Of a stretch of DNA of 26,829 nucleotides, positions 14,791-23,249 are shown piece by piece. Origin of the DNA: an uncultured Haemophilus sp. (GTDB lineage: Bacteria > Pseudomonadota > Gammaproteobacteria > Enterobacterales > Pasteurellaceae); assembly GCA_905205995.1 (NCBI GenBank), contig CAJLFU010000026.1, positions 1 to 26,829 of the forward strand, in the 5' to 3' direction. How positions within the stretch are numbered: the stretch's first letter is position 1; every line of letters begins with the position of its first letter. Below the pieces are notes generated by a model. It ran no database searches, was not told where the DNA came from, and saw only the letters and a program-made list of their open reading frames with translations. Made by a program: the position numbers and the translations under genes.

Positions 14791-17700
14791 TTAACCGAAT
14801 TCTAGCTCTACCGCATTTTCACCGAGCAAATTCACCAATTCTGTTAGAATCTCATCCGTTGGTGTAATCGACCATTGAATCCCTAAACGCAATAACGCAC
14901 GGCCCTTTGCACTTTGATAATATACGTTAATCGGTAAAGTTCCGCCACTAACAGGTTCTAACATTTCTTTCAGTTTCTTAATAAAACTTGGGCTAATCTG
15001 CTCCTCTGACAAACTGATTGCCAAAGATTTCGCATAACGGGAACGCGCCTCATCTAAAGTCATCAAATCCCGTACCGACATTTTTAATCCACCTGAAAAA
15101 TCGTCAAAACTCACTTGACCAGATACCACCACAACCGTGTCTTTTTGCAGTTTCTCACCAAATTGGTCTAAGCTTTCTCCAAATAGGGTTAAATCCAAAC
15201 GTCCAGAACGATCATCTATGGTTGCAATACCAATTCGATTGCCTTTTTTCGTTGTCGCGAAGCGAGTTGACACTAATAAACCCGCTGCTGTGCTAATTTG
15301 CCCACGGCGGTTTGGCGTGAGATCTTTCAATCGCGTAGAGCTGTAATGAGAAAGCTCTTTCAAATAACGACTTACCGGATGGCTACTTAAATACAAACCT
15401 AGAGTTTCACGCTCACCGTCTAAAATTTGTTTTTCTGTGTAAGGTGGCGTGTGGGCGTAAGCATTTTCCACTTCTTCGTGTGTTTCTGTCAGCACACCGA
15501 ACATATCGGTTTGCCCCATGGCTTCATCTTTTGCATGCTGATCAGAGGCTTTGAGTGCATCTTCTAGATTCTTAGATAACGCCGCACGGTGTGGTCCTAA
15601 CTTATCAAATGCGCCCGACATAATCAGACTTTCAAAGGTACGACGGTTAATTTTCTTCAAATCAACGCGAGCACATAAATCAAATAAATCTCTGAAAATC
15701 CCACCTTCATTACGAGCGGTAATCAATGCATCAATCGGACCTTCACCCACCCCTTTAATGGCGCCGATACCGTAAACAATTTCACCATTTTCATTCACGC
15801 TGAAATGATGTTTCCCTACGTTAATATCCGGTGGTGTGACTTTTAAGCCCATACGTAAACATTCATCGTACAAGCCAACAATTTTATCCGTATTATCCAT
15901 TTCCGAAGTCATTACTGCTGCCATAAACTCAGCAGGGAAATGGGTTTTCAGCCAAAGGGTTTGGTAAGATACCAATGCGTAAGCGGCAGAGTGCGATTTA
16001 TTGAAACCATAGCCGGCAAATTTTTCCACCAAGTCGAAAATCTTCATGGAAAGCTCGCCATCAACACCATTTTTTTCAGCGCCTTCTTTAAACACAGAGC
16101 GCTGTTTTGCCATTTCTTCCGGTTTTTTCTTACCCATCGCACGACGTAATAAGTCCGCACCACCAAGAGTATAACCCGCTAGCACCTGAGCAATTTGCAT
16201 GACTTGCTCTTGATACAAAATAATACCGTAAGTTGGCTCTAAAATCGGTTTAAGGCTTTCATGTTGGTAGTTTGCGTCAGGATAAGAGACTTCCTCACGG
16301 CCATGTTTACGGTCAATAAAGTTATCCACCATGCCCGATTGTAATGGACCTGGTCGGAATAACGCCACCAACGCGATAATATCTTCAAAACAGTCTGGCT
16401 GCAGGCGTTTAATCAAATCTTTCATTCCACGCGATTCCAACTGGAATACTGCGGTCGTTTCAGATCGCTTCAGCAACTCAAAAGATTCGGGATCATCTAA
16501 GGGAATGGCGGCAATATCGACTAGCGGTTTGCCTTCACGAGTAAGGCGGGCATTAATCATATCTAGTGCCCATTTGATAATGGTGAGTGTACGCAAACCT
16601 AAGAAGTCAAACTTGACTAAACCGGCATATTCCACATCATTTTTATCGAAGTGGGTAACAGGATGAAGTCCCTCATTGTCACAATAAAGTGGTGCAAAGT
16701 CTGTAATCAAAGAAGGCGAAATTACCACACCACCTGCGTGTTTACCCGCATTTCGCGTGACACCTTCCAGCTTACGCGCCATATCAATCAGGGCTTTGAC
16801 TTCTTCATCTGAATCATATGCCACTTGTAACTGTGGCTCAGCCTCAAAAGCCTTGGCTAAAGTCATGCCGGGATCAGGGGGAATCATTTTTGAAATACGA
16901 TCCACAAAGCCATAAGGATGGCCTAATACTCGACCCACATCTCGAATTACCGCTTTGGCCGCCATGGTACCGAAGGTAATAATTTGTGATACCGCACCAC
17001 GACCGTAGGTTTCTGCGACATGATCGATAACGCGATCCCGTCCATCCATACAGAAATCCACGTCGAAATCAGGCATAGAAACACGCTCTGGATTGAGAAA
17101 ACGCTCAAAAAGAAGGTCGAATTCAAGGGGATCCAAATCGGTAATTTTTAGAGCATAAGCCACCAATGAACCTGCACCAGAACCACGCCCAGGCCCGACC
17201 GGAATATCATTGTCTTTTGACCACTGAATAAACTCCATGACGATTAAGAAGTATCCCGGGAAACCCATTTGGTTGATCACATCAAGCTCGACTTGAAGAC
17301 GCTCATCATATTCTGGCCGTCTTTCTGCCCGCACTTTTTCATCGGGGAATAAAAACGCCAAACGCTCTTCCAAACCTTCTTTGGATTTCATCACCAAATA
17401 ATCTTCCGTACTCAGATCGCCTGTTGGGAATTTGGGAAGGAAATACTCGCCCAAACGCAAAGTGACATTACAGCGTTGCGCAATTAATACCGTATTTTCA
17501 AGCGCAGAAGGAATATCCGCAAATAATTGGCACATCTCTTCTTCTGAGCGGAAATATTGTTGTTCGGTATAACGTTTTGGACGTTTTGGGTCGTCTAGGG
17601 TATAGCCATCATGAATAGCGACACGAATTTCGTGCGCCTCAAAATCATCAGGCTTAAGGAAGACGACATCATTGGTCGCCACAAGCGGTAAATCATGGGC

Positions 17701-18270
17701 TTCAGCAAGTTTTAATGCTGTTTGAATATAACGTTCTTCATCCGGACGACCCGTTCGGGAAAGAGAAAGGTAAAAATGGTCAGGAAAAAATTCTTGATAA
17801 AAACTGACCGCACTTTCAGCTTCAGAGCTATTTTCTTTAAGGAGTTTTTTCGCGATATCGCCTTGTGTGCCACCTGATAAAACAATTACACCTTCACGGT
17901 GTTCAATCAACCATTCCTGGTCAATATAAGGCAAATCCACATAGCCGCGTTGATAGGCTTTTGAAAGCAGTAATGTGATGTTTTTGTAGCCTTCATTATT
18001 CTTAGCAAGTAAAGTGAGCGTGAATAATTCTTCGCCGCACAACTCGCTTTTAACATGAACATCTGCACCAATAATTGGTTTAATCCCCGAAGAAAGGGTT
18101 TCACCATAAAAACGTACCACACCACAAAAATTGGTGAAATCCGTTAATGCCAACGCGACCATATTATTTGCTGCACACGCTTTGACCAATGGTTTCACTT
18201 TTACGATACCATCAATCATTGAAAAATCAGTGTGCGTACGAAGATGTACAAAACGCGGTTGAGTTGACAT
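14791..18270 (-). CDS. dnaE: DnaE, DNA polymerase III alpha subunit
   Basis: This is the replicative polymerase subunit. The 1159-residue protein has a PHP domain at about 5-270 (HLRTHTDFSMIDG), the polymerase core with catalytic Asp401 and Asp403 (MPDFDVDF), the PGRGSGAGSLVAY phosphate-binding loop at about 360-372, the helix-hairpin-helix region, a clamp-binding motif QTDMFG at about 920, and an OB-fold near the C-terminus (RSGRLDLTLFGESLDQF). The start is the ATG at 18270, with AGGGA six bases before it; a TTG two codons earlier is unlikely. The preceding gene ends 35 bases upstream without a terminator, so dnaE may share its transcript. An uptake sequence (17807-17815) is embedded in the coding region. 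Confidence 0.98.
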   Translation of the reverse strand: MSTQPRFVHLRTHTDFSMIDGIVKVKPLVKACAANNMVALALTDFTNFCGVVRFYGETLSSGIKPIIGADVHVKSELCGEELFTLTLLAKNNEGYKNITLLLSKAYQRGYVDLPYIDQEWLIEHREGVIVLSGGTQGDIAKKLLKENSSEAESAVSFYQEFFPDHFYLSLSRTGRPDEERYIQTALKLAEAHDLPLVATNDVVFLKPDDFEAHEIRVAIHDGYTLDDPKRPKRYTEQQYFRSEEEMCQLFADIPSALENTVLIAQRCNVTLRLGEYFLPKFPTGDLSTEDYLVMKSKEGLEERLAFLFPDEKVRAERRPEYDERLQVELDVINQMGFPGYFLIVMEFIQWSKDNDIPVGPGRGSGAGSLVAYALKITDLDPLEFDLLFERFLNPERVSMPDFDVDFCMDGRDRVIDHVAETYGRGAVSQIITFGTMAAKAVIRDVGRVLGHPYGFVDRISKMIPPDPGMTLAKAFEAEPQLQVAYDSDEEVKALIDMARKLEGVTRNAGKHAGGVVISPSLITDFAPLYCDNEGLHPVTHFDKNDVEYAGLVKFDFLGLRTLTIIKWALDMINARLTREGKPLVDIAAIPLDDPESFELLKRSETTAVFQLESRGMKDLIKRLQPDCFEDIIALVALFRPGPLQSGMVDNFIDRKHGREEVSYPDANYQHESLKPILEPTYGIILYQEQVMQIAQVLAGYTLGGADLLRRAMGKKKPEEMAKQRSVFKEGAEKNGVDGELSMKIFDLVEKFAGYGFNKSHSAAYALVSYQTLWLKTHFPAEFMAAVMTSEMDNTDKIVGLYDECLRMGLKVTPPDINVGKHHFSVNENGEIVYGIGAIKGVGEGPIDALITARNEGGIFRDLFDLCARVDLKKINRRTFESLIMSGAFDKLGPHRAALSKNLEDALKASDQHAKDEAMGQTDMFGVLTETHEEVENAYAHTPPYTEKQILDGERETLGLYLSSHPVSRYLKELSHYSSTRLKDLTPNRRGQISTAAGLLVSTRFATTKKGNRIGIATIDDRSGRLDLTLFGESLDQFGEKLQKDTVVVVSGQVSFDDFSGGLKMSVRDLMTLDEARSRYAKSLAISLSEEQISPSFIKKLKEMLEPVSGGTLPINVYYQSAKGRALLRLGIQWSITPTDEILTELVNLLGENAVELEFG

Positions 18271-18305
18271 TAACAATCCCTATGTTGATAGTTAAAACGA
18301 ATAAA

Positions 18306-19535
18306 TTAAGCTTTTTCAATATCTATTTTAGCTAAGCCTTCTTTAAAAGCTAATCCATAACGTCTTGGTATTGACGCTTCAAATCTACCATTCTCTACTG
18401 TAGTTTCATAGCTGCAAACTTTAAATTCAGGCACGCGAATAAAGGAATAATCAACATTGACCATAGGGGATATTTTTGAATATAACGTCCATCTTACTTT
18501 GCTCCCTTCTTCAAAAGAGGTTTTTGCATCAAAACTGCTTGCCCCCTCGCAATGCGCAATTTGGTAATTAGAATAAAACGCCCCAGGGAAAGGTTTTGCA
18601 TCACAGAAATTAAATACTCTATCATGTGCGAATACATCTTGGCGAATATAGCCCCACAACTCCTCAGCAAGAAAATCCTGATCGGCAAAATGACGAGAGT
18701 CATAACCCTTATCAATAAAACGTTGAATTCTCGCTTCCATATCAGGAACAGCGCCGGCTTTTGCCCCCCACATCCCAGCCAAAATAAGAGCGGTATGGGA
18801 ACCAGAATCACGCATCGTATGGAATGAACGACCACTTTCAATCCATTCAGCCACGGCTTCACCCTCTCGGTGAGAGACCACGGAGTCAGCATCACGGAAG
18901 ATCACATACTCAGCTTCTAGATCATTAATTGCAAGAAAACGCCACATTGCACCAGGCCATTTATCCACAGGTGAAGTAACATATACGACTTCAGCACCAT
19001 TATTTTTTAATCGTTGAATCGCTTCAGATGAAACTGAATCATCTACATAAAAACGGCATACCCAGCCAGGGAATAGCATTGGCGATACTTGTGTATTTAA
19101 TATCGCCGGCTCAACATATTTAGGATTATTGCCAAATAAAGAAAATGCGATTATTCGTTTACCATTTTTAGGCGCTGGCGCAGGAACCATTTTCTGTGTT
19201 GGAACGGGAATAGCTTTATCCTTAAGCTCAAGCGCTAAATTGCCATAAAAACCTGAACGCTCCCAATTACCTATTCCACCATAAGCGTGTGCTAACAAAT
19301 CTAAAGCTGGAATATATTGCGCATCTAATTCTAATGTCTTTAATTCCGCCTCAATGGCTTCTTCCCATTTTAATTCTTTCAAATAAACATAAGCAATTTT
19401 ATGGGAATATTCAGGATTATTGGGATCGAGTAAACAAAGCATTTCAGCCAGCTTTAATGCTTCATCATATTCTGTATTTTCAATTGAGGAAACGTAAGAT
19501 CGCTCTAGCGCTTTTTGTGCGTCGATATTATTCAT
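18306..19535 (-). CDS. TPR protein with C-terminal glycosyltransferase-like domain
   Basis: I do not recognise a named gene. The 409-residue protein starts with about two and a half TPR-like helix pairs (residues 5-105: DEALKLAEMLCLLDPNNPEY, WEEAIEAELKTLELDAQYIP), then a Pro/Lys-rich linker (about 108-127), then an alpha/beta domain. That domain has glycosyltransferase-like landmarks: IIAFSLFGNNPKYVEPAILN at its start, YVIFRDADSVVS with a DxD motif (Asp215, Asp217), AGMWGAKAG, and HFADQDFLAEELW. No signal peptide or membrane segment is seen, so it should be cytoplasmic. Possible roles are sugar addition to LOS, capsule or protein. Ribosome binding before the ATG is weak. It lies between gpt and dnaE, after a 9-bp hairpin. 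No similar gene beside dnaE comes to mind in H. influenzae, so it may be accessory. Confidence 0.8.
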   Translation of the reverse strand: MNNIDAQKALERSYVSSIENTEYDEALKLAEMLCLLDPNNPEYSHKIAYVYLKELKWEEAIEAELKTLELDAQYIPALDLLAHAYGGIGNWERSGFYGNLALELKDKAIPVPTQKMVPAPAPKNGKRIIAFSLFGNNPKYVEPAILNTQVSPMLFPGWVCRFYVDDSVSSEAIQRLKNNGAEVVYVTSPVDKWPGAMWRFLAINDLEAEYVIFRDADSVVSHREGEAVAEWIESGRSFHTMRDSGSHTALILAGMWGAKAGAVPDMEARIQRFIDKGYDSRHFADQDFLAEELWGYIRQDVFAHDRVFNFCDAKPFPGAFYSNYQIAHCEGASSFDAKTSFEEGSKVRWTLYSKISPMVNVDYSFIRVPEFKVCSYETTVENGRFEASIPRRYGLAFKEGLAKIDIEKA

Positions 19536-19560
19536 AATCAAAATAAATTGGTCATAATTA

Positions 19561-19591
19561 TTACGCCGGAACTATAAAAGCACCGGCGTAA
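19561..19591 (-). terminator. Long-loop hairpin between gpt and the TPR-glycosyltransferase gene
   Basis: TTACGCCGG (19561-19569) pairs perfectly with CCGGCGTAA (19583-19591) around a 13-base AT-rich loop. It lies 23 bases past the gpt stop and 25 bases before the next ATG. No T-tract follows on the - strand (TAATTATGACC), so it may be an incomplete terminator, an mRNA-stability stem or a protein-binding palindrome. Confidence 0.45.
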
Positions 19592-19614
19592 CGAAATTTT
19601 ATATTCAAGTTTTA

Positions 19615-20073
19615 TTATTTTCTTGCCAATGGTGGCACGAAAGTTAAACCTAAATCCCAAGGTTGTTCAATCCAAGTGTTTTGTGGAATATCAATTACAT
19701 AATCATCCACTAACTCAGCACCTGCAGGTTTTGCGAATACCGTAACAAATTTTGCTTTTGGATACATTTCACGAATTGCACGAGCGGTATTGCCGGTATC
19801 TACTAAATCGTCTACCACAATCATTCCTTCGCCATCACCTTCAGCACGGTGTAATACTTTTAATGCACCTTGTTCATCGTGATCATAACTGGCAATACAC
19901 ACGGTTTCTACGAAACGAATATTTAATTCGCGAGCAAGTACCGCTGCTGGGAATAAACCACCACGGCTTACTGCGATGATACCTTTCCACTGAGTGGCAG
20001 GAAGTAAACGTTCCGCTAATTTACGGGCATGCATTTGGAACATATCCCAAGTCACAACATATTTTTCGCTCAT
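19615..20073 (-). CDS. gpt: Gpt, xanthine-guanine phosphoribosyltransferase
   Basis: Gpt salvages guanine, xanthine and hypoxanthine with PRPP, and in gammaproteobacteria it is membrane-associated. The 152-residue protein equals the E. coli Gpt length and has the N-terminal KYVVTWDMFQMHARKLAERL, the AVSRGGLFPAAVLARELNIR loop, the PRPP motif MIVVDDLVDTGNTAR and the C-terminal base-binding region DIPQNTWIEQPWDLG. AAGG lies eight bases before the ATG. It is divergent from pepD, and the 110-base gap between them should hold promoters for both. A duplicate gpt copy is known in H. influenzae; whether another copy exists elsewhere in this genome cannot be seen here. Confidence 0.96.
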   Translation of the reverse strand: MSEKYVVTWDMFQMHARKLAERLLPATQWKGIIAVSRGGLFPAAVLARELNIRFVETVCIASYDHDEQGALKVLHRAEGDGEGMIVVDDLVDTGNTARAIREMYPKAKFVTVFAKPAGAELVDDYVIDIPQNTWIEQPWDLGLTFVPPLARK

Positions 20074-20109
20074 AACAAATACCTTAAACTTTGTCGCTAA
20101 ATAAAAAAA

Positions 20110-20157
20110 TTGCGGAATTTTAACCTGAAATGGCGTTTTATGCTATGATTTCCGCAA
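20110..20157. promoter_or_regulatory. Inverted repeat surrounding the pepD -10 box (possible operator)
   Basis: TTGCGGAA (20110-20117) and TTCCGCAA (20150-20157) are perfect inverted copies 32 bases apart. They bracket the presumed pepD -10, and the right copy overlaps the likely transcription start. The spacing suits either a looped pair of operator half-sites or a long-range stem. Confidence 0.45.
20141..20149 (+). promoter_or_regulatory. Candidate pepD promoter with extended -10
   Basis: TGC followed by TATGAT is an extended -10 element (TGn-TATAAT-like). The -35 region is weak (TTAACC at 18 bases), as is common with extended -10 promoters. It would give a leader of about 30 bases before the pepD ATG. 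Confidence 0.55.
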
Positions 20158-20184
20158 AAATTTTAATGAAAAAAGGAGTTCATT

Positions 20185-21633
20185 ATGTCAGAAATTACCA
20201 CATTACAACCGCAATTACTTTGGAAATGGTTTGATCAAATTTGTGCGATTCCACATCCTTCACATCATGAAGATGCGCTCGCCACTTTTATTGTCAACTG
20301 GGCGAAAGAAAAACAATTTTTTGCTGAGCGTGATGAAGCCGGTAATGTATTAATTCGTAAACCTGCCACAGCAGGAATGGAAAACAGCCAACCTGTTGTG
20401 TTACAAGCACATTTAGATATGGTGCCACAAGCGAATGAAGGCAATCCACATAACTTCACTCAAGACCCAATTCGTCCTTATATTGATGGGGATTGGGTAA
20501 AAGCACAAGGCACCACACTTGGCGCGGATAACGGTATCGGCTTAGCCTCGACCTTAGCGGTATTAGAAAGTACCGATATTGCACATCCACCACTTGAAGT
20601 GTTACTCACCATGACCGAAGAAACCGGCATGGATGGTGCCGTAAACCTTCGCCGTAACTGGTTAAAATCGGAAATCTTAATTAATACCGATACCGAAGAA
20701 ATCGGTGAAATCTACATTGGTTGTGCTGGTGGGGGGAATGCTAATGTTGAGTTACCTGTTCACCGTGAAACCAATTCATTCAACCATACTTTGCAAATTA
20801 ACTTAAAAGGTTTACGTGGCGGACACTCAGGTTGTGATATTCACACCACACGTGCGAATGCAATTAAAGTATTGGCGCGTTTATTAGCAAAACTTTCACA
20901 AAATCAACCGCACTTTGCCCTTGCAGAAATTCGCGGAGGCTCAATTCGTAATGCGATTCCACGTGAAGCGGCCGCAACCATTTGCTTCAATCATGATGTA
21001 GAAAGCGTAAAAAGTGCGATCAAAAATTTTGAAGTTTTATTGAAAGAAGAGCTTGCTATCGCTGAACCAAACTTAACCTTAACCGCTGAGCAAGTTGAAA
21101 ATCCACAACAAACCTTCACGCTTGAAACCACCAAAAAAGTGATTAATTTGCTGAACGTCTTACCAAATGGCGTAATCCGCAACAGTGATGTAATCAAAAA
21201 TGTCGTGGAGAGCTCGTTGAGCATTGGTGTATTAAAAACCCTTGAAGATAAAATCAAAGGTACCATTCTTATTCGCTCGCTTATTGAGAGTGGTAAAGAG
21301 TATGTAGGAGAAACCTTAACCTCACTCGCTGAACTCACTGGCGCAATGGTCGAATTCTCAGGTTCTTACCCTGGTTGGAAACCGGTAAACGACACGGCAA
21401 TTTTAGCCTTAATGAAAAAACATTATGCAGAAGTGCTTGGCAAAGAGCCTGAGATTAAAGTGATTCATGCGGGGCTTGAATGTGGCTTATTGAAAGAACA
21501 TTATCCGAATATTGAGATGATTTCTGTGGGTCCAACGATTCGCAATGCGCATTCGCCAGATGAAAAAGTCCAAATTTCAACAGTACAAACGTACTGGGAA
21601 TTACTTACTAAAGTCTTAGCGGATATTAAATAA
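20185..21633 (+). CDS. pepD: PepD, aminoacyl-histidine dipeptidase (peptidase D)
   Basis: PepD is a cytosolic M20-family zinc peptidase that cleaves Xaa-His dipeptides such as carnosine. The 482-residue protein matches the family length. Metal and active-site motifs are present: QAHLDMVPQ (first zinc ligand His with the following Asp), LGADNGIGLA, MTEETGMDGA with the catalytic Glu pair, INTDTEEIGEIYIG, a lid domain beginning GLRGGHSGCDIH, and a final histidine in RNAHSPDEKV. AAGGAG nine bases before the ATG is strong. It is divergent from gpt and convergent with htpX, with a shared bidirectional terminator at 21645-21673. An uptake sequence lies at 20907-20915. Confidence 0.97.
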   Translation: MSEITTLQPQLLWKWFDQICAIPHPSHHEDALATFIVNWAKEKQFFAERDEAGNVLIRKPATAGMENSQPVVLQAHLDMVPQANEGNPHNFTQDPIRPYIDGDWVKAQGTTLGADNGIGLASTLAVLESTDIAHPPLEVLLTMTEETGMDGAVNLRRNWLKSEILINTDTEEIGEIYIGCAGGGNANVELPVHRETNSFNHTLQINLKGLRGGHSGCDIHTTRANAIKVLARLLAKLSQNQPHFALAEIRGGSIRNAIPREAAATICFNHDVESVKSAIKNFEVLLKEELAIAEPNLTLTAEQVENPQQTFTLETTKKVINLLNVLPNGVIRNSDVIKNVVESSLSIGVLKTLEDKIKGTILIRSLIESGKEYVGETLTSLAELTGAMVEFSGSYPGWKPVNDTAILALMKKHYAEVLGKEPEIKVIHAGLECGLLKEHYPNIEMISVGPTIRNAHSPDEKVQISTVQTYWELLTKVLADIK

Positions 21634-21644
21634 TCTACAAATAA

Positions 21645-21673
21645 AAAGGGCTAAATGTTACATTTAGCCCTTT
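21645..21673. terminator. Bidirectional terminator between pepD and htpX
   Basis: AAAGGGCTAAATG and CATTTAGCCCTTT form a perfect 13-bp stem around TTA. T-rich tracts follow on both strands (ATTTTTTTAT on +, TTATTTGT on -). It ends both convergent genes. Confidence 0.92.
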
Positions 21674-21686
21674 ATTTTTTTATCTT

Positions 21687-22535
21687 TTATAAACTACGTA
21701 ATGCTTCGATACGTTTTTCAAGTGGAGGGTGACTCATAAAGAGTTCGCTACGTTTGCCGTTAATCATAAAGGCATTAAGTGAACCTTCCATCTCTTGCGG
21801 CTCATGAATTTGTTGTAAACGTTGCAATGCCGCAATCATTTTTTCTTTACCGACAAGTTGTGCTGAGCCTGCATCTGCGCGGTATTCACGATAGCGTGAG
21901 AACCACATCGCGATAATGCTCGCTAAAATACCAAACAAGATTTCTAACACCATTGAGACTAAGAAGTAAATGCCTGAACTGCGGCTTTCTTCATCACCAT
22001 TACGAGAACTTGCCACTACATTGGCAATCACACGAGATAAGAAAATTACAAAGGTATTCAATACGCCTTGTAATAAAGTCATGGTCACCATATCACCGTT
22101 CGCGATGTGTGAGACCTCGTGAGCCAATACCGCCTCAGCTTCTTCTTCCGTCATGGAGTTTAATAAACCCGTACTAATCGCCACTAAAGAATTGTTTTTA
22201 GTTGCACCCGTAGCAAAAGCATTCGCATCATTAGAATGATAAATCGCCACATCTGGCATTGGGATGCCCGCTTGTTGTGCTTGACGGCGTACAGTTTCTA
22301 CTAACCAACGCTCAGCTTGATTACGTGGTTCGGTAATCACTTCCGCACCCACAGAGCGCAATGCCATGGTTTTTGATAAGAATAATGAAATCAATGATCC
22401 GGCAAAACCGAAAAGCATCGCCATAATTAAAATGCCACCTGTACTATTTCCTGCAATACCGGTAACATTTAAAATAATCCCTAACACAAGCATCACAGCA
22501 AAGTTAGTGGCTAAAAATAAAAGGATTCGCATCAT
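21687..22535 (-). CDS. htpX: HtpX, inner-membrane zinc protease
   Basis: HtpX degrades misfolded inner-membrane proteins alongside FtsH. The 282-residue M48B protein has transmembrane segments at about 4-24, 33-53, 150-172 and 190-212, the zinc motif HEVSH (His139, Glu140, His143), and the third ligand Glu217 in RYREYRADAGSA. The ATG at 22535 begins MMRILLF and has GAGGA eight bases upstream; an in-frame start five codons earlier would place that site inside the gene. In E. coli htpX is controlled by CpxR and heat shock; no such site was identified here. It ends at the terminator shared with pepD. Confidence 0.97.
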   Translation of the reverse strand: MMRILLFLATNFAVMLVLGIILNVTGIAGNSTGGILIMAMLFGFAGSLISLFLSKTMALRSVGAEVITEPRNQAERWLVETVRRQAQQAGIPMPDVAIYHSNDANAFATGATKNNSLVAISTGLLNSMTEEEAEAVLAHEVSHIANGDMVTMTLLQGVLNTFVIFLSRVIANVVASSRNGDEESRSSGIYFLVSMVLEILFGILASIIAMWFSRYREYRADAGSAQLVGKEKMIAALQRLQQIHEPQEMEGSLNAFMINGKRSELFMSHPPLEKRIEALRSL

Positions 22536-22616
22536 AATAAAGTTCCTCAATAAAATAGAAAGTAAACGCTACAATAATGGAGAATTTTTTACAAAATTCA
22601 AGGTTAAACAAATAAT

Positions 22617-23183
22617 TTATTGTAAATCTTCTAAGGTATTAAAATTTACAAATCGTCCTTCTTGTTCGTAAAATTGGACAGCAACCGCGCCATTTTTCTT
22701 CATAAATTGTAATAAACGACGCTCGCCCTCGTTTAAATAAGCGCGTAACTTCTCTTTAAGCTGAACGGACATCAAACAAAATGTCGGGTGTTCACGCTCT
22801 TTATCTTTTGCATAAGCCATTAAAGTGCGGTCATTTTCAACCGCACTTTTTAGTTTTTCTAATAAGTTTTGCGGAAAATACGGGCTATCACAAGGCACAA
22901 AAAGCACAAAATCCGTTTTAGCTTGTTCGAGTGCTGTTAACATACCGCTCAACGGTCCTTGAAAATCAGGTAATTCATCTGAAAATACGGGAAAACCCCA
23001 TTGTGCATATTCCGCATGGTGACGATTAGCATTAATTGAAATATCAGCCACTTGAGGTTGTAAGCGATCAATCACATGGCTAATTAATGGTCTATTTTGT
23101 AAAAGCTGTAAGCCTTTATCCGCACCATTCATCCTCCGTGCTTTTCCTCCCGCCAAAATAACCGCACTTATTGTGTATTTCAT
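22617..23183 (-). CDS. mobA: MobA, molybdenum cofactor guanylyltransferase
   Basis: MobA transfers GMP from GTP to molybdopterin to make the guanine dinucleotide cofactor needed by DMSO-reductase-family enzymes. The 188-residue protein has the nucleotidyltransferase opening motif VILAGGKARRMNGADKGLQL, then SDELPDFQGPLSGMLTALEQ and the metal-binding FVPCDSPYFP. Unusually, three exact uptake sequences lie in its coding region (22823-22831, 22840-22848, 23161-23169), the first two inverted 8 bases apart. It is divergent from yihD, a neighbourhood also seen in E. coli (mobBA-yihD-srkA-dsbA), except that srkA is absent and mobB is not adjacent. Confidence 0.96.
   Translation of the reverse strand: MKYTISAVILAGGKARRMNGADKGLQLLQNRPLISHVIDRLQPQVADISINANRHHAEYAQWGFPVFSDELPDFQGPLSGMLTALEQAKTDFVLFVPCDSPYFPQNLLEKLKSAVENDRTLMAYAKDKEREHPTFCLMSVQLKEKLRAYLNEGERRLLQFMKKNGAVAVQFYEQEGRFVNFNTLEDLQ
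22822..22849 (-). repeat. Inverted uptake-sequence pair inside mobA
   Basis: AAAGTGCGGT (22822-22831), an 8-base spacer, ACCGCACTTT (22840-22849): a 10-bp perfect stem inside coding sequence. On the sense strand it encodes KSAVENDRTL. It is not followed by a T-tract on the - strand (AATGGC), so it should not terminate strongly. Confidence 0.85.
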
Positions 23184-23249
23184 ATTTTCTTATTGCCTTA
23201 TTTGAAGTATGATCTAGCCCTATTTTTCTCCATTTAAAAGGAAATAGCA

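Noticed and set aside
17681..17689. ACAAGCGGT, the Actinobacillus-type uptake sequence
   Set aside because: It is a single copy inside dnaE against 22 Haemophilus-type copies, so chance is the simplest explanation.
18306..19535. Recent horizontal transfer of the TPR-glycosyltransferase-like gene judged from lack of uptake sequences
   Set aside because: A stretch of similar length without uptake sequences exists inside dnaE, and the base composition does not stand out by eye, so this evidence is not sufficient.
22540..22546. GGAACTT on the - strand just before htpX, resembling a sigma-E -35 box
   Set aside because: It is the htpX ribosome binding site region, within 5-11 bases of the ATG, and no TCTGA-like -10 follows at the right distance.
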